Assembly: GCA_963681975.1 (NCBI GenBank)
Contig: OY820613.1
Span: 1,736,001 to 1,800,000, forward strand
Reading direction: 5' to 3'
DNA length: 64,000 nucleotides
Source: JANELJ01 sp024511395
GTDB taxonomy: Bacteria; Pseudomonadota; Gammaproteobacteria; GRL18
Below the pieces are notes generated by a model. It had not been told where the DNA came from. It saw only the letters and a program-made list of their open reading frames with translations, and made no database searches. Positions 1-9,200 of this stretch are shown here, piece by piece. How positions within the stretch are numbered: position 1 is the stretch's first letter; every line of letters begins with the position of its first letter. The translations under genes and the position numbers were made by a program.

Positions 1-839
1 TGGCCAGGCCAGAACCAGTAATGAATTGAGAAAAAGAGGCATTTTTGTATCCGGAAGTGGTGTACGCTCTATCTGGCTACGCAATAACCTGGAAAACTTT
101 AAAAAGCGCCTTAAGGCTCTGGAAGATAAGGTAGCCCAGGAAGGCATTATACTCAGCGATGAGCAGGTGGCCGCCCTGGAGAAGAAAAAACAGGATGATG
201 AAGCTTGTGGTGAAATTGAAACGGCTCACCCCGGTTATCCGGGTTCTCAGGACACCTTTTATGTCGGTACATTAAAAGGCGTGGGTCGTATCTATCAGCA
301 AACCTTTGTGGATACCTATAGTAAAGTCGCTTTTGCCAGGCTTTACACAACAAAAACGCCTGTTACAGCAGCCGATATGCTCAATGATAAAGTCCTGCCA
401 TTCTTTGCAGAGCAGGAGCTCCCTTTATTAAGAATTTTAACTGACCGGGGAACAGAATACTGTGGCCGTGTGGAGCACCATGATTATCAGCTTTATCTGG
501 CCATTAATGATATTGACCATACAAAGACCAAAGCGCGTTCACCTCAGACCAATGGAATATGTGAGCGATTTCATAAAACCATATTACAGGAATTTTATCA
601 GGTCACATTCAGAAAAAAACTGTATTCTTCCATGGAAGAATTACAAAAAGATCTGGACGAATGGATCAGATATTATAATAATGAACGTACCCATCAGGGA
701 AAAATGTGTTGTGGAAGAACACCCATGGATACATTAACTGATGGGAAATCAGTCCGGGCTGAAAAAAATTTAGCTCAGGTTTAATCTGACAGACACCTTC
801 AAAACGGGAGGACTGTCAGATCAGGTCTGAACTACTACA
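1..839 (+). mobile_element. IS481-family element, left part outside window
   Basis: The window opens inside an IS481-type element nearly identical to the complete copy at 19954-21152. Its right terminal repeat (GTCAGATCAGGTCTGAACTA then CTACA) ends at 839. It has landed in a higA-like antitoxin gene whose 3' end resumes directly at 840. The left end and target duplication lie outside the window. Confidence 0.9.
2..784 (+). CDS. IS481-family transposase, 5' end outside window
   Basis: This is a DDE transposase that cuts and joins the ends of its own element. The reading frame is open from base 2 and matches residues from about 99 on of the 354-residue copy at 20009-21073, so only the window edge removes the start. 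Visible rve-domain features are the ILTDRGTEYCG block (second catalytic Asp), the SPQTNGICERFHKT block carrying the catalytic Glu, and the YNNERTHQGK tail typical of integrase-like transposases. One visible difference from the other copy is an Arg for Trp near the C terminus, which suggests recent transposition. It is the only gene of the element. Confidence 0.9.
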   Translation, partial: GQARTSNELRKRGIFVSGSGVRSIWLRNNLENFKKRLKALEDKVAQEGIILSDEQVAALEKKKQDDEACGEIETAHPGYPGSQDTFYVGTLKGVGRIYQQTFVDTYSKVAFARLYTTKTPVTAADMLNDKVLPFFAEQELPLLRILTDRGTEYCGRVEHHDYQLYLAINDIDHTKTKARSPQTNGICERFHKTILQEFYQVTFRKKLYSSMEELQKDLDEWIRYYNNERTHQGKMCCGRTPMDTLTDGKSVRAEKNLAQV

Positions 840-991
840 ATTTATCACAACAAGCTTTTTCTGAATTAATTCGCACGCCTGTTGCTACTTTACGTGACTG
901 GGAACAAGGACGTTATTCACCTCCTGGAGTAATGCTAAAACTTGCTGAAATTGCTCTTCATCATCCAGAAATATTCAAAGATGTAGCATAA
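840..991 (+). pseudogene. higA-like antitoxin, 3' fragment
   Basis: The last 50 or so codons of an XRE-type antitoxin are identical, as far as can be compared by eye, to the 3' end of the intact antitoxin at 43701-44006; the identity runs on through 1015 (matching 43857-44030). The helix-turn-helix segment (SQQAFSELIRTPVATLRDWE) is present, the N terminus was removed by the IS481 insertion, and no toxin gene remains here. Confidence 0.85.
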
Positions 992-1012
992 ATCAAACTT
1001 GCTTTCTTGGAT

Positions 1013-1084
1013 GCATAACGACCAAGCTGTGCGGCGCAAACGAAGCGAAGCGTAGTTTGTGTCCGAACGAGCGCATTGTTATGC
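1013..1084 (-). other. integron attC-like recombination site
   Basis: A 72-bp imperfect palindrome with exactly complementary outer boxes, GCATAAC and GTTATGC. On the minus strand it begins GCATAACAATGCGCTC and ends GCTTGGTCGTTATGC, resembling the R''/L'' and L'/R' boxes of attC sites. It lies 3 bp after the stop of the minus-strand gene at 1088, the normal place for a cassette attC. The GTTATGC box departs at one base from the strict GTTRRRY consensus. Confidence 0.6.
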
Positions 1085-1087
1085 GAT

Positions 1088-1308
1088 TTATTCTTTCTTA
1101 AATGCATTGCCAGCGGTTTCAAAAAGCCCTTTCATACTTTCGATTACATCTGATTTTGTTTCTGTTTGTTTCACTTTGTTAATTGGAGAGGCAAATATTA
1201 CATTTGATGCGCCAGAAACGATTTGATCTTTTACATTGTCATCTTTTGCTAAATCACCATAGTTCGGCAATGAGGACGCAACAGCTGATTTATGTGCATA
1301 TTCCTCTT
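1088..1308 (-). pseudogene. 5'-truncated integron cassette gene, unknown product
   Basis: The minus-strand frame stays open upstream of the first possible start (TTG at 1270) until it runs into the IS630 end at 1309, so the gene has lost its 5' end. About 73 residues remain. They are polar and lysine-rich with a C terminus EFFxxxAGNAFKKE-like in character (GLFETAGNAFKKE). No family is recognised. Its stop lies 3 bp before the attC-like site, which is the cassette arrangement. Confidence 0.5.
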
Positions 1309-1377
1309 CTAAATAGCTGATCCTAAAAGGTGTCCACCCTATAACCTTTTCTGTTGAATTTCAGAACCAGGAAACGG
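1309..1377. mobile_element. IS630 terminal fragment
   Basis: This 69-bp segment matches the transposase-3' end of the IS630 copies at 22141, 24772 and 51460, including the end box CTAAATAGCTGATCC. It is fused directly to an IS3 left end at 1378. The rest of the element has been deleted. Confidence 0.85.
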
Positions 1378-1690
1378 TGTTCTGGTCTAATGGAACCGGA
1401 CACTTTAATAAGAGATATAGAAAGTTACTGAGTTATTATGGAATATGGGCCAGCATGGGGGATGTAGGCGCTTGTTGGGATAATGTTGTGGTTGAACGTT
1501 TTTTTGGTAGTCTTAAGCATGATTGGATATTCAAAATTGCTCAGCCAACTCGTGAGCATATGAAGAAAGATGTTGCAGCTTACATGAGGTATTACAACCT
1601 GGAAAGGCTACATTCAGCAAATGGTGAACAGTCACCAATTAACTATGAAAATTCTCTAAAAAAAGTATCCGGTTGGACTTGACCAGTACA
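1378..1690 (+). mobile_element. internally deleted IS3-family element
   Basis: The left terminal repeat (TGTTCTGGTCTAATGGAACC) and right terminal repeat (ending GACTTGACCAGTACA) are both present, but only 313 bp separate them, against about 1235 bp in the copy at 26589. The left end is joined straight to the C-terminal third of orfB, at a short GATATA-like match. It is non-autonomous but both ends remain, so an intact copy could in principle mobilise it. Confidence 0.85.
1410..1682 (+). pseudogene. IS3-family orfB, C-terminal fragment
   Basis: The fragment covers roughly the last 90 residues of the IS3 transposase: the block containing WDNVVVERFFGSLKHDWIF with the catalytic Glu, and the YYNLERLHSANGEQSP tail. 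The first two catalytic Asp residues and all of orfA are missing because of the internal deletion of the element. Confidence 0.85.
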
Positions 1691-1697
1691 GTTTATG

Positions 1698-3209
1698 GAG
1701 GGTGTAAAAATAACTGTGTAAACGCTCATTGCGGTGGTTTAAGTCAGCAGTGGTAAAATGAATAAACCTGAAATACCACCTCCATAGTGAACAGCCTACC
1801 TTCCAAAGTCAGGCTATCAAGGAGCTTCCTTTCAGGACTCCTCCTTGACACCCTGCCTTTTCCAGGTATTTGCTCACCATGGGGGCGGAATTTATCTTCG
1901 ACTGAAGTCGACATTATTAACCCCCTGCCGGTCTGAACCATCTTTTGTTACCCTATAACAAGGAATACAGCGATGAGTAAGACAATGAACAAAGACAGGT
2001 TACAGGCCCTGGCCAACGAACTGGCTAAAGATTTAAAAACCCCTCAGGATTTAAGCGACCTCAGTGCTCAACTGACTAAAATGACCGTTGAAGCCGCTCT
2101 GAATGCCGAAATGGATTATTTTCTGGATAAGGAAGAGGGCAATAGCCGCAATGGCTACAACCGAAAACAGTTAAAAGGTGAGCACGGTCAGTTTGAACTG
2201 AATACCCCCAGAGACAGACAGTCCAAATTTGAACCTCAGCTGGTCAAAAAGCGCCAGACCCGTATCACCGGCATGGATGACCAGATTATGGCGCTGTATG
2301 CCAAAGGCATGAGCACTCGTGATATTGTGGATACCTTTGAGGAAATGTATGGGGTGGATATTTCACCCGCCCTGGTCTCTCAGGTGACCAATAGCATCAT
2401 GGAACGGGTAGTGGAATGGCAGTCACGTCCACTGGAGCCAGTTTACCCCATTGTCTATCTGGACTGCATTGTGGTTAAAATCCGCCAGGATAAGCGGGTT
2501 ATCAATAAAGCTGTTTATCTGGCTCCGGGGATTAACCTGGAGGGTAAAAAAGAACTGCCGGGTATGTGGCTCTCAGAAAATGAAGGGGCTAAGTTCTGGC
2601 TCTCTGTATTGACTGAATTACAGAACAGAGGCTTACAGCATATCTTAATCGCCTGTGTGGATGGCTTAAGCGGTTTTCCTGAAGCTATTAATACGGCCTG
2701 CCCTCAGGCCAGAGTTCAGTTGTGTATTGTGCATATGGTCAGAAATTCACTGAAGTTTGTGCCCTGGAAGGACTATAAAGCAGTTACAGCGGATTTAAAG
2801 CAAATCTACCAGTCTGCAACTGAGCAGGAAGCAGCACTGGAATTAGAGCGGTTTGCTCAAAAGTGGGATGATAAATACCCGCAAATCAGCCGGTCATGGA
2901 AGGCGCACTGGCCCAACCTTATCACGCTGTTTGATTATCCTGAGGATATCCGGCGGGTTATTTATACCACCAATGCCATTGAGTCAGTGAACAGTGTTAT
3001 TCGCAAGGCTATTAAGAACCGGCGACTGTTTCCTAACGATGATTCTGCTATGAAGGTGATTTATCTGGCTATCCAGTCGGCTTCCAAAAAATGGACAATG
3101 CCCATCAGAAATTGGAAAGCAGCTATGAATCGATTTATAATCGAGTTTGAGGAGCAGTTGGCTCCTTATATTTAAATAAGAGCGGATACACAGTTTAATT
3201 TACACTGTC
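1698..3209 (+). mobile_element. IS256-family element with 8-bp target duplication
   Basis: A complete element. The terminal repeats are GAGGGTGTAAAAATAACTGTG at the left and, inverted, GACAGTGTAAATTAAACTGT at the right. AGTTTATG occurs on both sides (1690-1697 and 3210-3217), a perfect 8-bp target duplication, so this insertion happened as a simple transposition into the end of the IS3 remnant. A second copy is at 44031-45542 and a fragment at 16219-16369. Confidence 0.95.
1973..3175 (+). CDS. IS256-family (Mutator-type) transposase
   Basis: The gene encodes a 400-residue transposase, the normal length for the family. Visible features are the N-terminal helical region, the YLDCIVVKIRQ block with the first catalytic Asp, the ACVDGLSGFPEAI block with the second, and the IYTTNAIESVNSVIRK signature carrying the catalytic Glu. 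It differs from the copy at 44306 by only a few residues (for example Arg9 to Lys, Thr to Ser near 142, Pro to Leu near 198). The ATG follows an AAGGA ribosome site. It is the only gene of the element. Confidence 0.95.
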   Translation: MSKTMNKDRLQALANELAKDLKTPQDLSDLSAQLTKMTVEAALNAEMDYFLDKEEGNSRNGYNRKQLKGEHGQFELNTPRDRQSKFEPQLVKKRQTRITGMDDQIMALYAKGMSTRDIVDTFEEMYGVDISPALVSQVTNSIMERVVEWQSRPLEPVYPIVYLDCIVVKIRQDKRVINKAVYLAPGINLEGKKELPGMWLSENEGAKFWLSVLTELQNRGLQHILIACVDGLSGFPEAINTACPQARVQLCIVHMVRNSLKFVPWKDYKAVTADLKQIYQSATEQEAALELERFAQKWDDKYPQISRSWKAHWPNLITLFDYPEDIRRVIYTTNAIESVNSVIRKAIKNRRLFPNDDSAMKVIYLAIQSASKKWTMPIRNWKAAMNRFIIEFEEQLAPYI

Positions 3210-3269
3210 AGTTTATGTCACACATGTGGTGGATATATGTCCCACTTGGTAGTCCCCTTTTCTCCTGTT

Positions 3270-3292
3270 GAAATTTTAGCCGCTAAAATTTC
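3270..3292. terminator. perfect hairpin, possible terminator or structured end
   Basis: GAAATTTTAG and CTAAAATTTC form a 10-bp perfect stem with a 3-base CCG loop, between the IS256 end and the mazEF promoter. There is no clear T-run on either side, so its role as a terminator is uncertain. Confidence 0.35.
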
Positions 3293-3346
3293 CTGCCTTC
3301 ACAGTCCTAATCTCTCCTATTTAAACTTAGCATGGTTATAACATTG

Positions 3347-3375
3347 TTGCAACTTTGTGTTCATTGTGTTATTCT
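3347..3375 (+). promoter_or_regulatory. putative sigma-70 promoter of the mazEF-like operon
   Basis: TTGCAA (3347-3352) and TATTCT (3370-3375) are separated by 17 bp, about 30 bp before the start of the antitoxin gene. A strong ribosome site (GAGGTGA) follows at about 3391. The position and spacing fit a promoter, but the -10 matches only 4 of 6 consensus bases. Confidence 0.45.
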
Positions 3376-3403
3376 GTTTGTAATGGAAAAATGAGGTGAA
3401 CTA

Positions 3404-3661
3404 TTGAAAACTAATATACGAAAAATAGGTAATAGTGCTGGAATGATTTTACCTGCTGTGATCTTAAAAAAACTTGATCTGTCAGAAGGTGATGAAATTG
3501 AAATTTCCGAAAACGGAAACCAGATTGTGATCACTCCAAGAAGAAATAAACCTAAATACAAACTTCAAGAATTACTGGCTCAATGTGATTTAAAGGCTCC
3601 TATGCCTGAAGTGTTGACCGAGTGGGATGATATACAACCTGTAGGTCGTGAATCACTGTGA
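3404..3661 (+). CDS. mazE: MazE-type antitoxin, AbrB fold
   Basis: This antitoxin is expected to bind and neutralise the MazF-type toxin encoded next to it and to repress their shared promoter. The N-terminal 45 residues form a swapped-hairpin AbrB/SpoVT domain (RKIGNSAGMILPAVILKKL, then LSEGDEIEI). The acidic C terminus (EVLTEWDDIQPVG) is the usual toxin-binding tail. Start: a TTG preceded by GAGGTGA; no in-frame ATG fits. The stop overlaps the GTG start of the toxin gene, indicating translational coupling. Length (85 residues) is normal for MazE/ChpB-type antitoxins. Confidence 0.85.
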   Translation: MKTNIRKIGNSAGMILPAVILKKLDLSEGDEIEISENGNQIVITPRRNKPKYKLQELLAQCDLKAPMPEVLTEWDDIQPVGRESL

Positions 3662-4005
3662 GACGAAAAAAATATGAACGAGGGGATATAGTAAGAGTTT
3701 GTTTAAATCCTGTCAGTGGTCGGGAACAGCAAGGAGACTTTAGACCATGCCTGGTGCTATCGACTTCTGATTTTAATCAATTGGGTACTGTTTTTGTGGC
3801 TCCTATCACTCAGGGCGGTAATTTTTCAAGAGTAAAAGGATTCACAGTTTCTTTGTCTGGTTGTGGCTCTGATACCCAGGGCGTAGTTTTAATTAATGGT
3901 GTAAGAACGCTAGACCTGGAAGCGAGAAAAGCAAAAAAAATAGAAACAGCTCCAGATTACATTGTTGATGATGTTTTAGCGCACTTAATAGCAATATTTG
4001 AATGA
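3658..4005 (+). CDS. mazF: MazF/PemK-type mRNA interferase toxin
   Basis: The product is a sequence-specific endoribonuclease that would cleave mRNA when the antitoxin is degraded. The 115 residues show the family order: RGDIVRVCLNPVSGREQQGD near the start, RPCLVLS, the TVFVAPIT strand, and GVVLINGVRTLDL with the conserved Arg before the C-terminal helix. It starts at GTG, overlapping the mazE stop by 3 bases. Its 3' end overlaps the convergent gene at 3985 by 21 bp, which suggests the pair arrived beside that gene and may have replaced its last codons. Confidence 0.9.
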   Translation: MRRKKYERGDIVRVCLNPVSGREQQGDFRPCLVLSTSDFNQLGTVFVAPITQGGNFSRVKGFTVSLSGCGSDTQGVVLINGVRTLDLEARKAKKIETAPDYIVDDVLAHLIAIFE

Positions 4006-4239
4006 CCAGACTAACTTCCATTGTGCGCTGTTTAAATGCGTTTCACACCAGTGATTTAAACTTTCTACACTTTTTGTAGCGTTATCCCTGTAATTGTTTT
4101 TTGCTTTAATGTTTGCACTTATAGAGTTACTAATATCTTCAAAGTCATAAGGAAAAAATCCGGAATCTAATTTGTTGAAAATCCAGTTTTTAGCGTAAAA
4201 CTCATCATCATCTGTAATTGTATATTTTGCTCTCGCCAT
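3985..4239 (-). CDS. hypothetical protein, 84 residues
   Basis: No family is recognised. The protein is small, with an acidic start (TITDDDEFYAKNWIF) and an amphipathic middle; its tail (WKLVWSFKYCY) overlaps mazF on the opposite strand, so the original C terminus may have been replaced. The ATG lies 2 bp from the stop of the upstream gene at 4242, so the two were probably co-transcribed. Confidence 0.4.
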   Translation of the reverse strand: MARAKYTITDDDEFYAKNWIFNKLDSGFFPYDFEDISNSISANIKAKNNYRDNATKSVESLNHWCETHLNSAQWKLVWSFKYCY

Positions 4240-4241
4240 TA

Positions 4242-4418
4242 TTAAAGACTCCTGACAGGATCAACTGTAATTGCCAGTTTTTTGTATTGAATGTTTAACT
4301 GTTCTGCAAGATCACGCAAGGTTTCTCTGTCAAAGCTATTCAATGCCAATAGACAGCCAAAGCGGTCTTTACCCTGGAACAGTTTTTTATTTTGTTCTGC
4401 ATATTCTTTACTGACACT
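4242..4418 (-). pseudogene. hypothetical gene, 5' end cut by IS5
   Basis: The C-terminal ~58 residues of an unknown protein (FGCLLALNSFDRETLRDLAE is the clearest stretch) are left. The first residues of the open frame come from the adjoining IS5 fragment, with the junction near 4419. It lies just upstream of, and nearly touching, the 84-residue gene. Confidence 0.45.
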
Positions 4419-5037
4419 TTGCATGTGCATAATGACTGGCCATTAGTACATATTGCGGCCCAACCCGATTATAGTTCTGACGCAGTTTAATACCGTGCTC
4501 TTTGGACAGTTTAACCAGGTTTTCTCTGGCTTTGTTCAGGAGCTTTGAATCGGTTGGAAAAGCGATGTTCTTTTCCTGTACGGTAGTATCTACCGTGACT
4601 TTCTTTAAACTGCCGGGCTTGATAGTTTTACTCTTTAGTCCGGCTTTAATGGTTTCAATCAGTAATTTTTCACTGCCTGATTTACCCAGCCGGTTACGCC
4701 ATTTGGTCATGGCCGCAGGGTGTATAGGCATTTTATGCTGAAAGTATTCTTCTCCACAGAAATACTGCCAGTACGGATTTTCTGTCCAGCCTTTTACTAC
4801 CTGTTCATCCGATAAATCATGCAGGTGTTTCAGGTAATGCAATCCTGCAATCAATCGAGTGCGTATGGCAGGAGCACCTTTAGTGGATACAAACAGAGCG
4901 CCCCATTCTTTATCAGGACTTTCCCAATCTATGTGTTTTGATAACTTAATCAACTCATGGTTTATGTCCAGCATGTTTTCAGGGCGCATCCTGAACAGGT
5001 CTTCCTGAGGTATTTTTGGCTGTTTCTCTGGCTTCAT
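4419..5037 (-). pseudogene. IS5-family transposase, N-terminal fragment
   Basis: About 203 of the 447 residues found in the intact copy at 60345-61688 remain. The DUF772-type N-terminal region (RLIAGLHYLKHLHDLSDEQV) and the first DDE Asp block (VTVDTTVQEKNIAFPTD) are present; the second and third catalytic acids are lost with the C terminus. It cannot be active. Confidence 0.85.
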
Positions 5038-5159
5038 TCTGGTCTGGAAATTTGCAAGGTAATAAGGCTTATTTTACCAAAAACCTTCAAATTTAACACC
5101 CACAATTCGCCAATATTTCCTTATAAATCAATGTGCTATGATTTATTCAGGTCGGGCTA
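4419..5159 (-). mobile_element. truncated IS5-family element (start half)
   Basis: The end next to the transposase start is intact, with its terminal repeat ending TTATTCAGGTCGGGCTA at 5159. The element stops near 4419, after about 200 codons of transposase. Full copies at 36994-38495 and 60309-61810 are 1502 bp. Confidence 0.85.
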
Positions 5160-5280
5160 AATATAAGGAGCCAACTGTTCCTCAAAAAATCTGCGTATAA
5201 AACAACACAAACTTTACCCTCCGGAAAACCGGATAGATATGGGCTCAAATTTCTATTTCTGGTCCGGTCGGAACTACTAC
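5160..5280. repeat. insertion-sequence debris between IS5 and the type I operon
   Basis: The stretch 5160-5186 matches, inverted, the last codons of the IS256 transposase gene (ATAAGGAGCCAACTG). The segment ending 5280 closes with GAACTACTACA, like the last bases of the IS481 terminal repeat. The rest is unrecognised. It separates the type I operon from the IS5 fragment. Confidence 0.4.
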
Positions 5281-5283
5281 ATT

Positions 5284-5508
5284 TTAATTGACCAATAGAC
5301 CTGTTCCGTCAAATTTCAGCGTTGTGGCATAGTCACCATCTATATTAACTGTACAAGTCTGCATTCCATTAGAAAACTTAAATATACAGCTCACTAATAC
5401 AGAAATGCCATTATATTCGCCTTTAAAATCTCCATCTCCGCTCATAGCGCTTACTTTATCATCAATAATCATTTCATTGTTTATAGTATATCGAACACCG
5501 CCACACAT
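5284..5508 (-). CDS. hypothetical protein at the end of the type I RM operon
   Basis: This 74-residue protein is not recognised. It is rich in beta-prone residues (YTINNEMIIDDKV, then GISVLVSCIFKF, then CTVNIDGDYATTLKF) and looks like a small beta domain without signal peptide or membrane segment. The ATG follows an AGGA site and starts 22 bp after the metallopeptidase gene, on the same strand, so it is probably the last gene of the operon. The stop is about 4 bp from insertion-sequence debris, so a longer original C terminus is possible. Confidence 0.45.
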   Translation of the reverse strand: MCGGVRYTINNEMIIDDKVSAMSGDGDFKGEYNGISVLVSCIFKFSNGMQTCTVNIDGDYATTLKFDGTGLLVN

Positions 5509-5530
5509 GGTCTTGTCCTGGATTTATGAA

Positions 5531-6235
5531 TTATATGACAAACAATCGCTCATTATCCTTAAGCCACTGCTTACAATTCGCATAGTCAGGAATAACTCTC
5601 TCCACCAGTTTCCAGAATTCAGGCGAATGGTCATGCTGTTTAAGATGACACAGTTCATGAACCACCACATAATCTACAATATGATGGGGTGCCATAATAA
5701 TCTTCCAGTTAAAGTCAATATGCCCTTTAGCTGAACAACTACCCCAGCGGGATTTAAAACTGCGGATACCTGTCGGCGGTACATTAATACCGACAATTTC
5801 GGCATAGCGGCTTACCTTGTCCCGGAGACGTAACTCAGCATGGTGTTTATACCAACGGATAAGTGCATTACGGATAATATGCGTCTGGTCTTTGCTGTCA
5901 GGCACTGTTACAACCAGTCGCCCCTGCAATAATTTCACCGGCTGAAAAGCGCCCTGAATGACTTTCAGGCGGTAGTTTCGACCCAGATAACAAAAGGCTT
6001 CACCCGAAACATAGTCTTTATTACTGACCGGCAAGGCTTCACGTTGCAGGAGCAGCTTTTCTTTTATCCAGCGGTTTTTATCTTTAAGCAGTTTTTCAAT
6101 ACGCTCAACCGGTAATTGCCAGGGTACAACCACTGAAACCGCACATTCCTCCACTTTAATATCCGCCGATTTCACCCGGCTGGTGCGTATCACCTCAGCT
6201 ATAAAGCCATTGGCCTGAAGGTACTCTCGTTTCAT
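5531..6235 (-). CDS. YgjP-like M48-type zinc metallopeptidase (DUF45)
   Basis: The protein resembles the YgjP/DUF45 metallopeptidases that commonly sit at the end of type I RM operons. The zinc motif HELCH is at about residues 193-197 inside VVHELCHLKQHDHSPEFW, with the family's RSFKSRWGSCSAKGHIDFNW block just before it. There is no signal peptide, so it should be cytosolic. The ATG overlaps the hsdR stop by 4 bp, so its translation is coupled to HsdR. Its natural substrate is not known; turnover of HsdR, as ClpXP does for other type I enzymes, is an inference. A homologue is at 21350-22024. Confidence 0.85.
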   Translation of the reverse strand: MKREYLQANGFIAEVIRTSRVKSADIKVEECAVSVVVPWQLPVERIEKLLKDKNRWIKEKLLLQREALPVSNKDYVSGEAFCYLGRNYRLKVIQGAFQPVKLLQGRLVVTVPDSKDQTHIIRNALIRWYKHHAELRLRDKVSRYAEIVGINVPPTGIRSFKSRWGSCSAKGHIDFNWKIIMAPHHIVDYVVVHELCHLKQHDHSPEFWKLVERVIPDYANCKQWLKDNERLFVI

Positions 6236-9200
6236 GTGTTAAATTTGGTTCTGGCCAGTTCCATAAAGCGGTCTTGCAGAACTTTAACAATAGCCATATC
6301 ACCAAAGGGCTGGTCAATAACCACCCTCTTGATGTTTTTCTTCATGCGCTTTACTTCATCCTGCTTACTGAAGAAGTCCACTATTGTGGTGGCTTCATCA
6401 AACATACTGACCAGTTGTTGTGTGGTGGTTTTAATGGCTTCATGGGTAGTATCATCCAGAAAGTTATCCCCCTGGTATTGGGACACTTCAGCCACCAGAA
6501 TATTATAAAAGGCATATTCGGTTTCTGATAAACCCAGGTCAGCCGCCGCTTGTTTATGCTCGGCTTCAATGGTATCGGTCATTTCCAGTAACAATTCCAC
6601 CTGCTGTTCCCATTTGCCGTGGGTACGCTCAATGATTTCTCGCAGGCGCAAGCTTAGGGATTTGTAATACTCCGGGTCTTCATCCAGGTTGACCGTAATA
6701 TGGTGCTTAATGGCGCTTTCTATTTCTGAGGCACGGGACTGGGGTGACTTCACCTGTTTAACAGATTCTTTAAAATTGGCGGCTAATAAGTCTATCGGGG
6801 TAATTTTTGGATCGACCCCGGTGCTTAAAATATGCTCATCCACCAGTTGTCTTACTTTTTCTCCGGCATCGGCAATATTAAGCTGTTCATCACGATATCG
6901 CAGGCGAGCTGAGTTATTAACCTTGCCCAGGAATTTTAAGTCTGCAACAAACGGGGAGGCAGCTTTATCGGGCAGGACAATATTCATCTGTCTGGCAAAG
7001 CGTTTAAAGGCAATTTCAAACTGCGCCCGGATTTCTTCGTCTTTTAATACCTGGACATAATCATCCACATCATCACTCTTAATACCCTTAAAGAACGACA
7101 TGGCCCGGGTATGGGTGGCTTTGAGTTTAGGTATTTCGTCTTTGAGGGTATGATAAGCGCCTTCAATATCCTCACTGCTGAACATTTCCAGGGCTTCGGT
7201 TAAGTGGTCGGACAGGCCGTAGTAGTCCACAATAAAACCGCAGGACTTGCCCTGATAAGTTCGGTTAACACGGGCAATGGCCTGCATTAAGGTATGCTCT
7301 TTAAGCTGCCGGTCAATATACATCACCTGCAGGATGGGGGCATCAAAACCGGTCAGGAGCATGTCTTTAACAATCAGAATGGACAGCGGGCTTTCACTTA
7401 AGGGCTTTATAAAGTCTTTAATGGCCTGTTTTTGTTGGGTCTTATCGGTGTACTGAGCTATTTCAGGGCTGTCATTATGGTCGCCTGAGATAATGACGGC
7501 GGATTCCGGTGCACCTAATTCATCCAGAGTCTTTTTATAGACGGTGGCTGCATGACGACTGCCTGTGACTATCATGGCTTTAAAACCATCGGGCAGAATG
7601 TGTTCGCGATAGTGTTTTAACAGGTCAATACAGACCCAGCGAATACGTGCCGGGGCTTCACGGACAGCCCGTTCTACACCGTATTTTTTTCTGATTTCAC
7701 GTTTTTCATCTTCACTGTAGTCTTTAAAGTATTCTTCAAAGAGTTTATCCAGTGATTCACCGGCCACTTCGGTCTGCACTTCCCGCCCTTCATATAAAAT
7801 GCGAACAGTAGCACCGTCTTCCACTGCTTCATTGATTTTATACTGGTCAATATAGCCACCAAAGGCCTGGCTCATTTTCTGGGTTTTAAGCAGAGGGGTT
7901 CCGGTAAAGCCGATTTTGGGGGCATTGGGCAAGGCGGCATTAATGGTCATAGCTAACGCACCGAACTGGGTGCGATGGGCTTCATCGGCCAGCACAATGA
8001 TTTTGTCACTGGGGTTTAAGTCGGTAAATGATGCTTTATCCAGACTGTTGGCACTTTCCTGCTCGGCATCCTGAAACTTCTGCACCATGGCAGTCACTAA
8101 ATCTGAAGAGTCCCTGCTTAACAGTTCTTTAAGTTTAGCCACGGATGTGGCGTTATAGACCGTTTCATTCTGGGCATCTCTGAAGGTAGAGGAAAGCTGG
8201 GTATCTAACTGGGTGCGGTCAGTGACAAAGACCAGCTTATATTGTTTAAGTATCGGGTCACGGCGCATTTTAACGGCCAGCATAACCATGGTCAGTGATT
8301 TGCCGGAACCCTGGGTATGCCAGATAATCCCGGATTTGTCTTTTCGGGTTTTACCGGTTTTAAGTCGCTCAATCACTTTATTGACCGCCCGAAACTGCTG
8401 ATAGCGGGCGACTTTTTTAATCAGCTTGCCTTCTACCGGTTCAAATAGGATAAAGTTCTGGATAATATCCAGGAAATTCTTATGGCTGAACAGGCCGGCA
8501 ATGAGTCGCTGCTGGGCAGTGACTTCTGTGGTTTCCGGCAGATAGAAACCGGCGGCGTCTTTTACTTGTTTCTGGCTGCCTGCCAGTATGTCTTTGTCGG
8601 TAAACGGCCAGGCGTCTTTCCAGTCGCCATAATGCTGAGCGGCAGAGCTGATGGTTCCCACTTTAGCGGCATCACGGGACAGTGCTATCATTAGCTGGTT
8701 ATACCAGAACAGTTTTTCAGCCCCTTCATCTTCATGGGGGTAGCGTAAGTTAGCATAGCGTCTTAGCTGATTAATGGCATCAGCAGAAGGATTGGTAATA
8801 TAGGGTGATTTACATTCTATAACGGCCAGTGGCAGGCCATTCACAAACAGGATAATATCCGGGACGATATTCTGATTAACGCCTTCTGTTTTAAACTGGC
8901 TGGTACACAGGTATTCATTATTTCGGGGGTTATCAAAATCGATGATTTTAACGGTCTGACCTTTACGGCCTTTGCCTAAATCCTGTTCTACGGACTGGTA
9001 ATTGATCAGTGTCTGATAAATAGAATGGTTGGCTTCCATCAGCGTGGCAACACGCGGATGGGTCAGTTCCCGGCTGACTTTGCGCAGGTTTTCTTCGCTA
9101 ATCCAGGGGTTAATGCGCTTAATGGCGGATTCCAGACGATGGGTTAATACCACATCACGGAAATAGCTGCGCTCGATTCTTATTTCAGGAGACTTTTGCT

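Noticed and set aside
6236..6528. Plus-strand open frames within hsdR, hsdM, helicase and methylase genes
   Set aside because: They lie antisense to well-supported genes, lack ribosome sites and show no protein motifs; they are shadows of the minus-strand coding sequence.
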